A DNA stretch of 64,000 nt. Source: Fodinicola acaciae. GTDB taxonomy: Bacteria; Actinomycetota; Actinomycetes; Mycobacteriales; HKI-0501. The position numbers and the translations under genes were made by a program. The notes under the pieces were generated by a model that saw nothing but the letters and a program-made list of their open reading frames with translations, was not told the origin of the DNA and made no database searches. The stretch lies in NCBI RefSeq assembly GCF_010993745.1, contig NZ_WOTN01000001.1, positions 871,235-935,234 on the forward strand, written 5' to 3'. Below, in pieces: positions 40,926-49,088 of the stretch (within the stretch, counting starts at the first letter, position 1; each line of letters begins with the position of its first letter).

Positions 40926-41384
40926 ATGGATTTCCGCACTGACCGGCTGGTCCTGCATGCGATCGATGTGCCGGAGGCGCAACGCATCCACGACCAGGCA
41001 CCGCAACCAGGCGACGCCTGGGCCGCCGACTTTCCGTTCACCGGCGACCTGATCGCGATCACCAACTTCCTCCGCGACACCACATTCGGCCACTACCTGA
41101 TCCGGCGGCGGGTGGACGGCCTGGCGATCGGAGGCGCCGGCTTCAAAGGTTGTCCGGCCGGCGGCGCCGTGGAGATCGGCTATGGTCTGGTCCCGTCCGC
41201 GCGGGGCCACGGCTACGCGGCGGAAGCGGTCACAATGCTGGTACGCATCGCCGCAGACCGTGGCGTGACAACCGTTGTCGCTGAGACCGAGCCGGACAAC
41301 ATCGCGTCGCAACGGACCCTCGAACGCGCGGGTTTTCGGCAGGTCGACGCCGCCGAGTCGTGCCGGTACGAGTTTCGCATCTAA
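40926..41384 (+). CDS. GNAT-family N-acetyltransferase (RimJ/RimL type)
   Basis: 152 residues from ATG 40926 with GGAG seven bases before. The pattern is MDFRTDRLVLHAI, IGGAGFKGCPAGGAVEIGYGL, the acetyl-CoA loop PSARGHGYAAEA and the final NIASQRTLERAGFRQV, as in RimJ/RimL and ribosomal-protein or small-molecule acetyltransferases. The substrate cannot be predicted. It converges on the HTH-Clp_N gene, overlapping by four bases. Confidence 0.88.
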   Translation: MDFRTDRLVLHAIDVPEAQRIHDQAPQPGDAWAADFPFTGDLIAITNFLRDTTFGHYLIRRRVDGLAIGGAGFKGCPAGGAVEIGYGLVPSARGHGYAAEAVTMLVRIAADRGVTTVVAETEPDNIASQRTLERAGFRQVDAAESCRYEFRI

Positions 41385-42073
41385 CGGCGAAGGAGGTCGC
41401 GTACGACCGAGCGTGTCGACTCGATGGTGACGCCGTACGCGGCCAGTGGCTCGGCGATTGTCGGATCCTTCAGCAGAGCCAACAAGAGATGCTCGGTGCC
41501 GACATAGTTGTGGCCAAACTCCAGCGCTTCGGCCACCGACGCCTCCATGGCACGCCGAGCCGCAACGTCGATCGGCAAGTCGGTCGGCGATGACACACCT
41601 CGTGCAGGTGACGTCAAAACGGACCGCAAGGCGGCCAGATCGACGCCGAGAGCCTGCAGCGCCTTCACCGCAAGGGTTTGCCGATTTTCCAGGATGCCGC
41701 GCATGAGGTGCCGCGCGTCCACTGCGGCAGCCTTTTCCTTGCGGGCAAACCGTTCGGCATGGCCAAGAGCGGCGCGGGTACGCTCGGTGAGCCGGCTGAG
41801 TGCGCCGGACTGTGCGAGGTCGGCGAGAGTGAGGCTGGACCAGCGCGGCGTGTAGCGCTGTTGTGCCGCCTGCCGGCTGACCCCGACATGGGCGCCGATA
41901 TCGGCCCATGACAAGCCTTCCGCCCGCGCCTGCTCGATGTAATAGCCGACCAGGCGATCGCCGAGATGCGCCAGCTGTCCGGCCAACCGTTCGGCGACGG
42001 CGAGCCGTTCCAGCGGCGTATCGGCTTGGTCGGCGATCGCCACCAGATCGGCCAGCGCAGGAAGGTCGTCCAC
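41381..42073 (-). CDS. Helix-turn-helix protein with Clp N-terminal (double Clp_N) domain
   Basis: 230 residues, GTG start. The first 75 residues hold a helix-turn-helix (EGLSWADIGAHVGVSRQAAQ) after a coiled region; residues about 85-230 are a Clp_N domain with two repeats (ARHLMRGILENRQTLAVKAL and NYVGTEHLLLALLKDP). The AAA modules of ClpA/C/B are absent. Proteins of this build are thought to be transcription factors that use the Clp_N module for adaptor or substrate sensing. It is divergent from a beta-lactamase-fold gene, with two matching palindromes in the 65-base gap, so it likely represses both. Confidence 0.82.
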   Translation of the reverse strand: MDDLPALADLVAIADQADTPLERLAVAERLAGQLAHLGDRLVGYYIEQARAEGLSWADIGAHVGVSRQAAQQRYTPRWSSLTLADLAQSGALSRLTERTRAALGHAERFARKEKAAAVDARHLMRGILENRQTLAVKALQALGVDLAALRSVLTSPARGVSSPTDLPIDVAARRAMEASVAEALEFGHNYVGTEHLLLALLKDPTIAEPLAAYGVTIESTRSVVRDLLRR

Positions 42074-42088
42074 TCCGTCAGTGTCTCA

Positions 42089-42137
42089 TGTCAAGGATTG
42101 CCTTGACAACGGGACGATGTCAAGGCATAACTTGACG
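42089..42137. promoter_or_regulatory. Two TGTCAAGG operators and an overlapping promoter
   Basis: The first palindrome is TGTCAAGG ATTG CCTTGACA (42089-42108, perfect eight-base arms). The second is TGTCAAG GCATAA CTTGACG (42118-42137). A promoter for the plus-strand gene overlaps them: TTGACA at 42103-42108, 17 bases, then CATAAC at 42126-42131, which would start RNA close to the ATG at 42139, giving a leaderless message. The minus-strand gene starts 15 bases to the left. The HTH-Clp_N protein is the obvious candidate to bind. Confidence 0.65.
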
Positions 42138-42138
42138 C

Positions 42139-43563
42139 ATGCGACTGAAGCATTTGACGCAAGCCCTGGACGAGTACGTGCCAGTGATCCTCGACCACTG
42201 CGAGGCGCCGGGCATGACCATTGCGATCGGCGCTGGCGATCGCGTCGTGTGGACGTGCGGCTACGGCCTTGCCGATGTTGCGGAAAACCGGCCGATGACG
42301 GCGGAAACCGTCGGCCCGACCGGCTCCGACGCCAAACCTTACACCGCTGTCGCGGCGATGCAGCTGGTCGAGCGCGGCATCATCGGCCTGGACGATCCAG
42401 TGAACCACTACCTCGACGGGTGGCGGATCAAGAATCCGTACGGCGACAGGGAAATCACCCTTCGGGACCTGCTCACCCACCGCAGCGGCCTCGGCACCGG
42501 CATGGGCAACTGCGACCGTGTGCCGCCGGGACCGCTTGGTGAGCATCTGCGGAAAGTGTTCGAGGAGCAGCGATCCGACGCGTACGGTGGCATGCTTCCG
42601 TTCTGGGGGACCAAAGTCGACGTGAACTACCAGTACAGCAATGTCGGCATCGCGCTGGTTGGTTATCTGGTCGAGCTGCTCAACCCGGAGCGGCTCACGT
42701 TCTCCGACTACGTCGACCGGCATATTTTCCAGCCGCTACGGATGACCTCGACGGCATTTCCACCGGCACAACATCCGGACCATGTGTCCGCGGAGCTGCT
42801 GGCGCGACGGTCGACCGGATACGCGACGCTGCCTGGCCTGCGATGTCAGTTGCCACCGGTGTATCCCGCCGACTATCCGGCCGGCACCGCGCTGACTACG
42901 CCGGGCGACCACGTACGGTTTTTGCTGGCGATGACGGCAAAAGGCGGCCGCATCCTGCAACCGCGGACGGCGCGGCGGATGCTGACCCCGCAGGCCGGCC
43001 GAGGCCCCGACCCGAGCGCGACGATCGGGCTGGTGTGGAGCCTTTTCCACCACGGCGAGGAAAATGCGTACTTCGGCCATGGCGGTGAATACATGTGGGG
43101 ATGGAACCAGGTCTCGCGCTGCTGGCCGCGGCAGCGGATCGCGGTCACCGCCAACACCAACCAGTGGGACCTCGGCGACCTCGGCACATCGGAACGGCCG
43201 AGCCATCTCGCCGGCCGGCTCGTGCTCGGCATCGTGACCGCCTGGGTCGAAGGCCGCGACCCGCGGCCGGCGCGCTGTCCGGCCGCGGGCCTCGGCTATC
43301 TGGCCGGGGTGATCGTCGCGGACCGGCTCACCGCCAGGCTCGGAATCCGTACGCCACCGACAAAATCCGAGATCGACGAGATCGCCAGGTCGGCGCACCT
43401 GGCCGGGGACCGCGACGCGTTCCGGCAGGGAATGGTTGATCTCGTCGCCACCGACGGCACGCTGCCGGCACTGGTCGAGCTCAGCCGCCGAGAGTTGCCC
43501 GACCACGAGATCGATGTGCTCAAGCGCCAACTCGGCGTCCCCAAGCTCGGCATCATGGTGTGA
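42139..43563 (+). CDS. Serine hydrolase of the beta-lactamase/class C fold
   Basis: 474 residues. Active-site motifs: SxxK as S63-D-A-K66, YxN as Y166-S-N168 in NYQYSNVG, and the third motif HGG in FGHGGEYMWG. The Ser lies in GPTGSDAKPY, slightly unusual beside the common SxTK. There is no signal peptide, so it is cytoplasmic or leaderless-secreted; esterase, D-amino-acid peptidase or carboxypeptidase activity is as likely as drug hydrolysis. About 100 extra C-terminal residues follow the fold. No Shine-Dalgarno precedes the ATG, consistent with a leaderless transcript. It overlaps the convergent S9 peptidase gene by 11 bases. Confidence 0.85.
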   Translation: MRLKHLTQALDEYVPVILDHCEAPGMTIAIGAGDRVVWTCGYGLADVAENRPMTAETVGPTGSDAKPYTAVAAMQLVERGIIGLDDPVNHYLDGWRIKNPYGDREITLRDLLTHRSGLGTGMGNCDRVPPGPLGEHLRKVFEEQRSDAYGGMLPFWGTKVDVNYQYSNVGIALVGYLVELLNPERLTFSDYVDRHIFQPLRMTSTAFPPAQHPDHVSAELLARRSTGYATLPGLRCQLPPVYPADYPAGTALTTPGDHVRFLLAMTAKGGRILQPRTARRMLTPQAGRGPDPSATIGLVWSLFHHGEENAYFGHGGEYMWGWNQVSRCWPRQRIAVTANTNQWDLGDLGTSERPSHLAGRLVLGIVTAWVEGRDPRPARCPAAGLGYLAGVIVADRLTARLGIRTPPTKSEIDEIARSAHLAGDRDAFRQGMVDLVATDGTLPALVELSRRELPDHEIDVLKRQLGVPKLGIMV

Positions 43564-45631
43564 GCGTACGAGCCAAAAACTCCGCCTGCAGTGCGGAAAG
43601 ACTGCACAACGTCACGCGGTCGCGCGGCATGTGTGTGAGACCGGACAGGATGATCGTCGTGTGCGGCCGAGCGGCGGCCGTCAACGCGGCGGACAGTTTG
43701 AGCGTGTGTACGGGAAGGACGTTGTCGTCGGCCAGGCCGTGGATCAGCATCAGCGGCCGGTCCAGATTCGGCGCGTCGGACATGATCGAGCAACGCTCGT
43801 AAACGTCCGGATATTCGTCCGGATGACCGAGATAACGCTCCTGGTAATGCGTGTCATAGATCCGCTGGTCGGTGACCGGCGCACCGGCGACCGCGACGTG
43901 GAAGACATCCGGACGACGCAACACGGCGAGCGCCGAGAGAAATCCACTGTACGACCAGCCGCGGATGCCGACACGGCTCAGGTCGAGATCGGGGAACTTC
44001 TCGGCGGCCGCGTGCAAAGCGACGATCTGGTCGGTGAGCGACAGCGGTCCCTTGTCGCGGTGGATCGTCCGGCTCCAGTCCGGATCACGTTCCGGCGTGC
44101 CGCGGCCGTCGGCGACGATCACCGCGTATCCCTGGTCGGCCCACCATTGCGAGTCGGTGAAGGCGCCGGCGGCGGCGAGCACACGCCGGCCGCCGGGCCC
44201 ACCGTACGGGTTGAGCAGCACCGGAAGTTTTCCGCTGCCGGCAACATGACCGGTCGGAAACAGCACCGCCGTGCGGATCTCGTGCTCACCGGCGTGGAAG
44301 AAGACCGGCCGCGGGTCGACCAGTGGTGTCTCGACCAGAGAGCGCAGCTCGGCGATTTCTTTTCCGTCTCGCCGTACGGAAAACCGTGGCGTCGCGCGGT
44401 CGAGCGTACGGCTCGCCACGACCGTCGTGCCGCCGCCGGCCGCTCCACTGTGGACACCTGGGACGGAGGTGATCGCCTGCGGACCGGTGTCCGGCGCGTA
44501 CGACCACAGATGGTCCTCGGTTTGTTCGGTGGACGCGACGAAGAGTACGGTGTCGCCGTCGATGTCCAGGACCGTGCGGATCTGCAGGCCGACCGGCGTC
44601 ACCGGCCGGTCGCCGATGACCAGCCGGCGAGTGTTGTCGCTCTCGGCGACCCACACCAGCTCGCCGTCGGTCGTCCGCCCCGGCACGCCGGTCGTGATCG
44701 TGGTCCACGCCGAGTCGCGGTCTTCGCGGACGACGGAGGTTTTCCCGGTGTCTGGGTCGATCGCGAGGATCGTCATCGTCGTCTGCGACCGGTTTTGCAC
44801 CACGGCGAGCACATCGTGCTTCGTCCACGCGACCGTCACCACATACTCGTACGCGTCGTCCCAGTCGACCTCGACGCGTTTTCCATCCGTGCCGAAGATG
44901 ACCAGTCGCACCTCGGCGTTTGCGGTGCCGGCCAACGGATAGCGCCGCGAGGACGGCGCCGCCTCTGGATTGCCAGGATCGGCGAGGAAAATCGTCGCCA
45001 CCGGCGAGGTGTCGACTCTGGTGGCGATCAGCCGGTCGCCGTCAGGAGACCACCAGTAAGCGCGGAAGCGGTCCATCGACTCACCGGCCACGTGTTCCGG
45101 CACGCCGTACGTGATGTCCCCGGACTCCGGTTGGGCCAAAGCCCGATCCGCTCCGGTGGCCACGTCGAGGACGTGCAGCGCGCCACCGGTGACGTAGGCG
45201 ATCGCGGTGAAATCGTTGTTAGGAAAGGCCGTGTCGACCGGTCCGGCGACCGGCAGCTCACCGGTGTTCCCGCTGCTTACCTCGACTGTCCACAGTCGAC
45301 CGGAGAGTGGGAAGACCGCATGCGCGGCGTCCGTGTCGGTCGCGTACGTCGTGATGCCGGTCGACCGCTCTCGCGCGCGTTCGCGGCGTACGAGCTCCTC
45401 GGCGGTGGGATTGTCGGCCGCGTCGCCGAGCAGGTCGGCAGGGTCGGCGAGCAGTTTCTCCCTGCCGGTGCCGACGTCCAGCTTCCACAGGCAGCTGACC
45501 GGGTCGCGGCCCGCGCGCGTGCGGGTGAAGAGCACGGTGTGGCCGTCCGCACTGACGGTGGGATTGCGCGGCAGGCCAAGAGAAAACCGGCGCGTGTCGG
45601 CTTCCTGGACGAGAAACGGGTCGAGGTCCAT
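43553..45631 (-). CDS. S9-family prolyl oligopeptidase / dipeptidyl-peptidase IV-like
   Basis: 692 residues from ATG 45631. The N-terminal part (to about 430) is a beta-propeller (PTVSADGHTVLFTRTRAG, YWWSPDGDRLIATRVD, the DPP-IV-like DxWV sites reduced). The C-terminal catalytic domain has PYGGPGGRRV, the nucleophile S560 in RGWSYSGFL, the Asp near 635 in HGLADDNVLP and H667 in SGLTHMPRD. There is no signal peptide, so it is probably cytoplasmic. It overlaps the beta-lactamase-fold gene at its end and lies eight bases downstream of the DUF885 gene on the same strand, so two peptidases form an operon. Confidence 0.9.
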   Translation of the reverse strand: MDLDPFLVQEADTRRFSLGLPRNPTVSADGHTVLFTRTRAGRDPVSCLWKLDVGTGREKLLADPADLLGDAADNPTAEELVRRERARERSTGITTYATDTDAAHAVFPLSGRLWTVEVSSGNTGELPVAGPVDTAFPNNDFTAIAYVTGGALHVLDVATGADRALAQPESGDITYGVPEHVAGESMDRFRAYWWSPDGDRLIATRVDTSPVATIFLADPGNPEAAPSSRRYPLAGTANAEVRLVIFGTDGKRVEVDWDDAYEYVVTVAWTKHDVLAVVQNRSQTTMTILAIDPDTGKTSVVREDRDSAWTTITTGVPGRTTDGELVWVAESDNTRRLVIGDRPVTPVGLQIRTVLDIDGDTVLFVASTEQTEDHLWSYAPDTGPQAITSVPGVHSGAAGGGTTVVASRTLDRATPRFSVRRDGKEIAELRSLVETPLVDPRPVFFHAGEHEIRTAVLFPTGHVAGSGKLPVLLNPYGGPGGRRVLAAAGAFTDSQWWADQGYAVIVADGRGTPERDPDWSRTIHRDKGPLSLTDQIVALHAAAEKFPDLDLSRVGIRGWSYSGFLSALAVLRRPDVFHVAVAGAPVTDQRIYDTHYQERYLGHPDEYPDVYERCSIMSDAPNLDRPLMLIHGLADDNVLPVHTLKLSAALTAAARPHTTIILSGLTHMPRDRVTLCSLSALQAEFLARTLTP

Positions 45632-45639
45632 CGAGTTCT

Positions 45640-47223
45640 CTACCTTTCCGGAGCGAGGCGGTCGGCGGCGGCGAGCTGGCTCGGGTCGCCGAGCAGTTCC
45701 CAGCGTTGCAAGGCGATCGGGACGTTGCCTTCCGACCATAGGCGATCATGAAACCGGCGCAGGTCGAAGGAATCGCCGAAATGGACCCGAGCCGAGGCGA
45801 GCAGGTCGAGGATCTGCTGCTTGCCGGCCTGGTAGCTGAGCCGCTGGCCGGGACGGGCCGCGAGGCCGGTGGCGTCGTGAAAGGCCATCTCGCGGTCCAC
45901 CGGTACGAGCCGGAGCAGCCGGTCGGCGGCCTCGTCGAGGCTGATCGATCCCAACGCCAGCTCCACGTCGAGCTCCGCGCGAATGGCGCGTAGCCGGAGA
46001 AAGTTGGCGATCTGCCGCATGCTGTCCGGCCGGTCGGCGAAAAGGCCGGCCTGCAGTGTCATCTCCTCGTGATAGAAGGCGATCCCCTCGCTCGGCAGCG
46101 AGTCGTAATAATGCCGGCGGACCGGATCGGGATGCTGCCAGGAAAGTGCCGCCTGCTGCGCGTGTACGCCCTCGTGGATGAGGCCGCCGCAGAGCGGATC
46201 GTAGGCCTTGGCTCGCTCAAAGTACGGCAGGTCGTCACGCGGCGCCGGGACGTAACGGATCGCGTCCTCGCCGGCGCGGCGCAGGCTGGTCAGGTCGTCC
46301 GGCACGGCGAGCCAGGCCAGGGGAGCGAGATATGCCGGCATTGGCGCGAAAAGATAGCGGCGCAGGTCGTCCGGCTGGCTGAGGATGGCGTTTTCGGCGT
46401 AAAACCGGCGAAGGCGCTTCTCGTCGGCGTCTTCGGTGGCGACCTGGTCGGCGATGCTTGCCGCGAGCGGTGCCGGTGGCACATGCCGGAATCGTTGTGC
46501 GAACACGGCTTCCATGGCGACGGCACGCTGCCACTCCGACCGTGCCAGCTGGACGATGTGGTCGGCCGGCTGGGGATAGAGCGCCACCCGATGCAGGAAA
46601 AAGCCGAAGGCGTCAGCACCGACCGCCGCGCTGGCACCGAAAGTCGGCAGGCGCTCGACCAGCCAGTCGCGATACGACTCCAGCGCGTCGACCGCATCCG
46701 TTGCCAGCAGTGAAAGCGCGGCCATGGACGCCGGCAGATCGCGTACGAGCCGGTCGAGCTGGTCGATCGCGAGCCGCGCGAACGGGGCGGCGACATCCGC
46801 CAGATTGGTTTTCGCCTGGTCGATGATGACCGGAATGTGCCGCAAGTATGCCGAAACAGTCGCCGCGCGATCCGGCGACTCCAGCGGAAGCATCGCCTCG
46901 AAAATCGGAATGACCGCCTGGTCGACGTAGAAGCCGGGGTGCCGTTGCCAACCGCGCAGCAGGTCGTTTTCCCAGTGCACGCGGTCGATCGCGGACCTGA
47001 GCAGTCGCGCGTCGACACGTACGGCGACCGGCTCGCCTGACACGTCGATGGAATCCAGGCGGCGGGTGAAATCCGCCGCCTTCGCCCGCAGGTCGGACAC
47101 GGCGCGGTCCGACCAGTCGGCGAGCCAGCCGGCCGGTCGCTCCATCCGTGTGAGGTCGTCACCGTTGTCCGGCCGGGTGGCGGCTCGCCAGGTCCAGAAA
47201 TCGGCGGCCAGTTGCCGCAGCAT
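45640..47223 (-). CDS. DUF885-family metallopeptidase-like protein
   Basis: 527 residues from ATG 47223. The zinc motif HEGVHAQQ lies at about residue 345 with the downstream Glu in SEGIAFYHEEMTLQAGLF, a DUF885 hallmark. The C-terminal AGKQQILDLLASARVHFGD and IALQRWELLGD are also typical. The fold is alpha-helical and soluble, and related proteins are assumed to be carboxypeptidases. It is the first gene of a probable two-gene operon with the S9 peptidase and is divergent from a GntR regulator with a palindromic gap. Confidence 0.85.
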   Translation of the reverse strand: MLRQLAADFWTWRAATRPDNGDDLTRMERPAGWLADWSDRAVSDLRAKAADFTRRLDSIDVSGEPVAVRVDARLLRSAIDRVHWENDLLRGWQRHPGFYVDQAVIPIFEAMLPLESPDRAATVSAYLRHIPVIIDQAKTNLADVAAPFARLAIDQLDRLVRDLPASMAALSLLATDAVDALESYRDWLVERLPTFGASAAVGADAFGFFLHRVALYPQPADHIVQLARSEWQRAVAMEAVFAQRFRHVPPAPLAASIADQVATEDADEKRLRRFYAENAILSQPDDLRRYLFAPMPAYLAPLAWLAVPDDLTSLRRAGEDAIRYVPAPRDDLPYFERAKAYDPLCGGLIHEGVHAQQAALSWQHPDPVRRHYYDSLPSEGIAFYHEEMTLQAGLFADRPDSMRQIANFLRLRAIRAELDVELALGSISLDEAADRLLRLVPVDREMAFHDATGLAARPGQRLSYQAGKQQILDLLASARVHFGDSFDLRRFHDRLWSEGNVPIALQRWELLGDPSQLAAADRLAPER

Positions 47224-47239
47224 GCCGCACCTCCGTAGA

Positions 47240-47262
47240 ATTGGGTGACCCAGTGGTCCAAT
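47240..47262. promoter_or_regulatory. FadR-type operator between the DUF885 and GntR genes
   Basis: ATTGGGTGACCCA begins a compound palindrome: TGGGTGACCCA is perfect around one G, and TGGTCCA, a standard FadR-subfamily site, follows directly, with ATTGG and CCAAT as outer arms. ATCATAGCC is repeated at 47261 and 47274. The adjacent GntR/FadR protein is the likely ligand. Confidence 0.6.
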
Positions 47263-47296
47263 CATAGCCGCTGGATCATAGCCAGAGGGAGCCGCC

Positions 47297-47974
47297 GTGC
47301 CGGAAGACCTTTTCCGCGAACTGACCCCGGTCCGCACGTACGAGCTGGTCGTCGAGCAGATCGCCGGCCTGATCAGCAGCGGCGAGATCGCTCCCGGTGC
47401 GCGGCTGCCGCCCGAACGTGAGCTGGCGCAGCGGTTTCGGGTCAGCCGCAACGTGTTACGCGAGGCGTTTCGCGTACTCGAAGCGCGTGGCATCGTCTGG
47501 TCGCGCGCCGGCGGCGGTCGTTTTGTCCGCGACGCCAACATTTCCGCGCGGCTCTCACCGGCGGGTGTGGTGCTGCGGCTGGAAAATGCCGCGATCCTCG
47601 ACATCCTGGAGGCGCGCGAGCTGCTGGAGGTGCAGGTCGTACGGTTGGCGGCCGAGCGCACCGACGAGCGGCGCGGCGCGGCCGTGCTGGCGGCCGCCGA
47701 GGTGTCGACCGGGGGATGGCAGGCGAACGCGGCATTCCACCGCGCGCTCGCGGCGGCGACCGGCAACTTCATGCTGGAACACCTGGTCGGCCTGCAACTC
47801 GACTTGCTGAGCGACATCCGGCAACGCGCGCATTATTCGCAGGAGTCCGCGGAGGCTGGACTCGCCGAGCATCGCGCGATCGCCGAAGCGGTCGTACGCG
47901 GCGATGTCGACGCGGCCGAGGCGGCGATGCGTGATCACCTGACGCACACGCGAAAGGCTGTCGCGGATGGCTGA
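47297..47974 (+). CDS. GntR-family regulator of the FadR subfamily
   Basis: 225 residues. The N-terminal winged helix is IAGLISSGEIAPGARLPPER, LAQRFRVSRNVLREAFRVLE, GIVWSRAGGGRFV, and residues about 95-225 form the all-helical FCD domain with metal-ligand positions in ILEARELLEVQ, FHRALAAATGN, EHRAIAEAVVRGD and DHLTH. FCD proteins bind carboxylates such as lactate or amino-acid-derived acids. It is divergent from the peptidases and overlaps the FAD oxidoreductase start by eight bases, so it may regulate both peptide breakdown and the oxidase. Confidence 0.9.
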   Translation: MPEDLFRELTPVRTYELVVEQIAGLISSGEIAPGARLPPERELAQRFRVSRNVLREAFRVLEARGIVWSRAGGGRFVRDANISARLSPAGVVLRLENAAILDILEARELLEVQVVRLAAERTDERRGAAVLAAAEVSTGGWQANAAFHRALAAATGNFMLEHLVGLQLDLLSDIRQRAHYSQESAEAGLAEHRAIAEAVVRGDVDAAEAAMRDHLTHTRKAVADG

Positions 47975-49088
47975 CACGGTGATCGTCGGCGGTGGCGCGA
48001 TTGGCTGCGCGACGGCCGTCTATTTGTTACGGGATGAGCCATCGCGAGATGTGGTCGTGCTGGAACCGGATCCGACGTACGCTAAAGCCGCCACGCCGCG
48101 CGCGTCCGGTGGCGTACGACAACTGTTCAGCTGTCCAGAAAACATCGCGCTCTCGCGTTATACGCTCGAGGTCACCAAGACCGACACCTGGCATCGCAAT
48201 GGCTATCTTTTCATCGCCAGCGTGGCCGACACGGACGCGCTCCGAGCGAATTTCGAAACTCAGCTGGCGATGGACGTACGCGCCGAGTGGCTGGAGCCGG
48301 CGCACCTTGCCGAGCGTTTTCCGTTGCTGGCAACCGACGATCTCGGGGCGGCGGTCCTGTCCGCTGACGACGGATGGCTCGATCCGCACACCTTCCTCAT
48401 GCGGCTGCGCTCCGAGGCGGAGTCGCTCGGTGCGCGGTTTCTTCGTGATCGAGCCGTGGACTTCGCTTTCAAAGGACGGCTGGTCTCCGAGGTCGTGCTC
48501 GCTTCCGGCGACCGGCTGCCGGCCGAGCACGTGGTGAACGCGGCCGGATGTTGGTCGCCGGAGCTGGCGGCCAGAGCCGGCGTGCCGATTCCGGTGGAGC
48601 CGATGCGCCGCTACGAGCATTTCGTGGAGGCCGACGGCGATTTCGGCGCGCTGCCGTTCGTCAAGGACCCGGCCGGACTCGCGCTGCGGCCGGAAGGCGC
48701 CGGACTTTCCGTCGGCCTGGTGGACTTCGGTCATCCAGGCGGCTTCGACGAGACGATCGACTCCAGCTATTTCGACAAGGTGGTGTGGCCGGCGCTGGCA
48801 CATCGCGTGCCGGCGCTGGATCGCGCGCGGTTACGGTCGACGACCGTCGGACACTATGACCAGAACCGGCTCGACGGCAACGCCATCATCGGAAACTGGC
48901 CGCAGGCCAGGGAAAATTTCTATTTGGCCAGCGGATTCTCCGGCCACGGCCTGATGCACGCGCCTGGCGTCGGACGCGCACTGTCCGAGCTCATCGCCTA
49001 CGGCGAGTTCCGCACGATCGACCTCGGCAGGCTCGGCTATGGGCGGATCGTGAAAAACCAGCCGTACGCGGAGCGCGGCATCAGGTGA
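47967..49088 (+). CDS. FAD-dependent oxidoreductase (DAO/glycine-D-amino-acid oxidase family)
   Basis: 373 residues with the dinucleotide motif VIVGGGAIGCATAVYL at 5-20, followed by the acidic end of the ADP-ribose strand in VVVLEPD, the substrate-binding region RYEHFVEADGD and the FAD-closing motif LASGFSGHGLMHAPGVGRAL. It should oxidise an imino or amino acid (for example sarcosine, glycine or a D-amino acid) to the imine, passing electrons to oxygen. It overlaps the GntR gene by eight bases and its end overlaps the convergent MocR gene by eight bases. Confidence 0.87.
   Translation: MADTVIVGGGAIGCATAVYLLRDEPSRDVVVLEPDPTYAKAATPRASGGVRQLFSCPENIALSRYTLEVTKTDTWHRNGYLFIASVADTDALRANFETQLAMDVRAEWLEPAHLAERFPLLATDDLGAAVLSADDGWLDPHTFLMRLRSEAESLGARFLRDRAVDFAFKGRLVSEVVLASGDRLPAEHVVNAAGCWSPELAARAGVPIPVEPMRRYEHFVEADGDFGALPFVKDPAGLALRPEGAGLSVGLVDFGHPGGFDETIDSSYFDKVVWPALAHRVPALDRARLRSTTVGHYDQNRLDGNAIIGNWPQARENFYLASGFSGHGLMHAPGVGRALSELIAYGEFRTIDLGRLGYGRIVKNQPYAERGIR

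Noticed and set aside
43436-45751. 771-residue plus-strand open frame opposite the S9 peptidase
   Set aside because: The minus-strand frame carries all S9 catalytic motifs; the plus frame has none.
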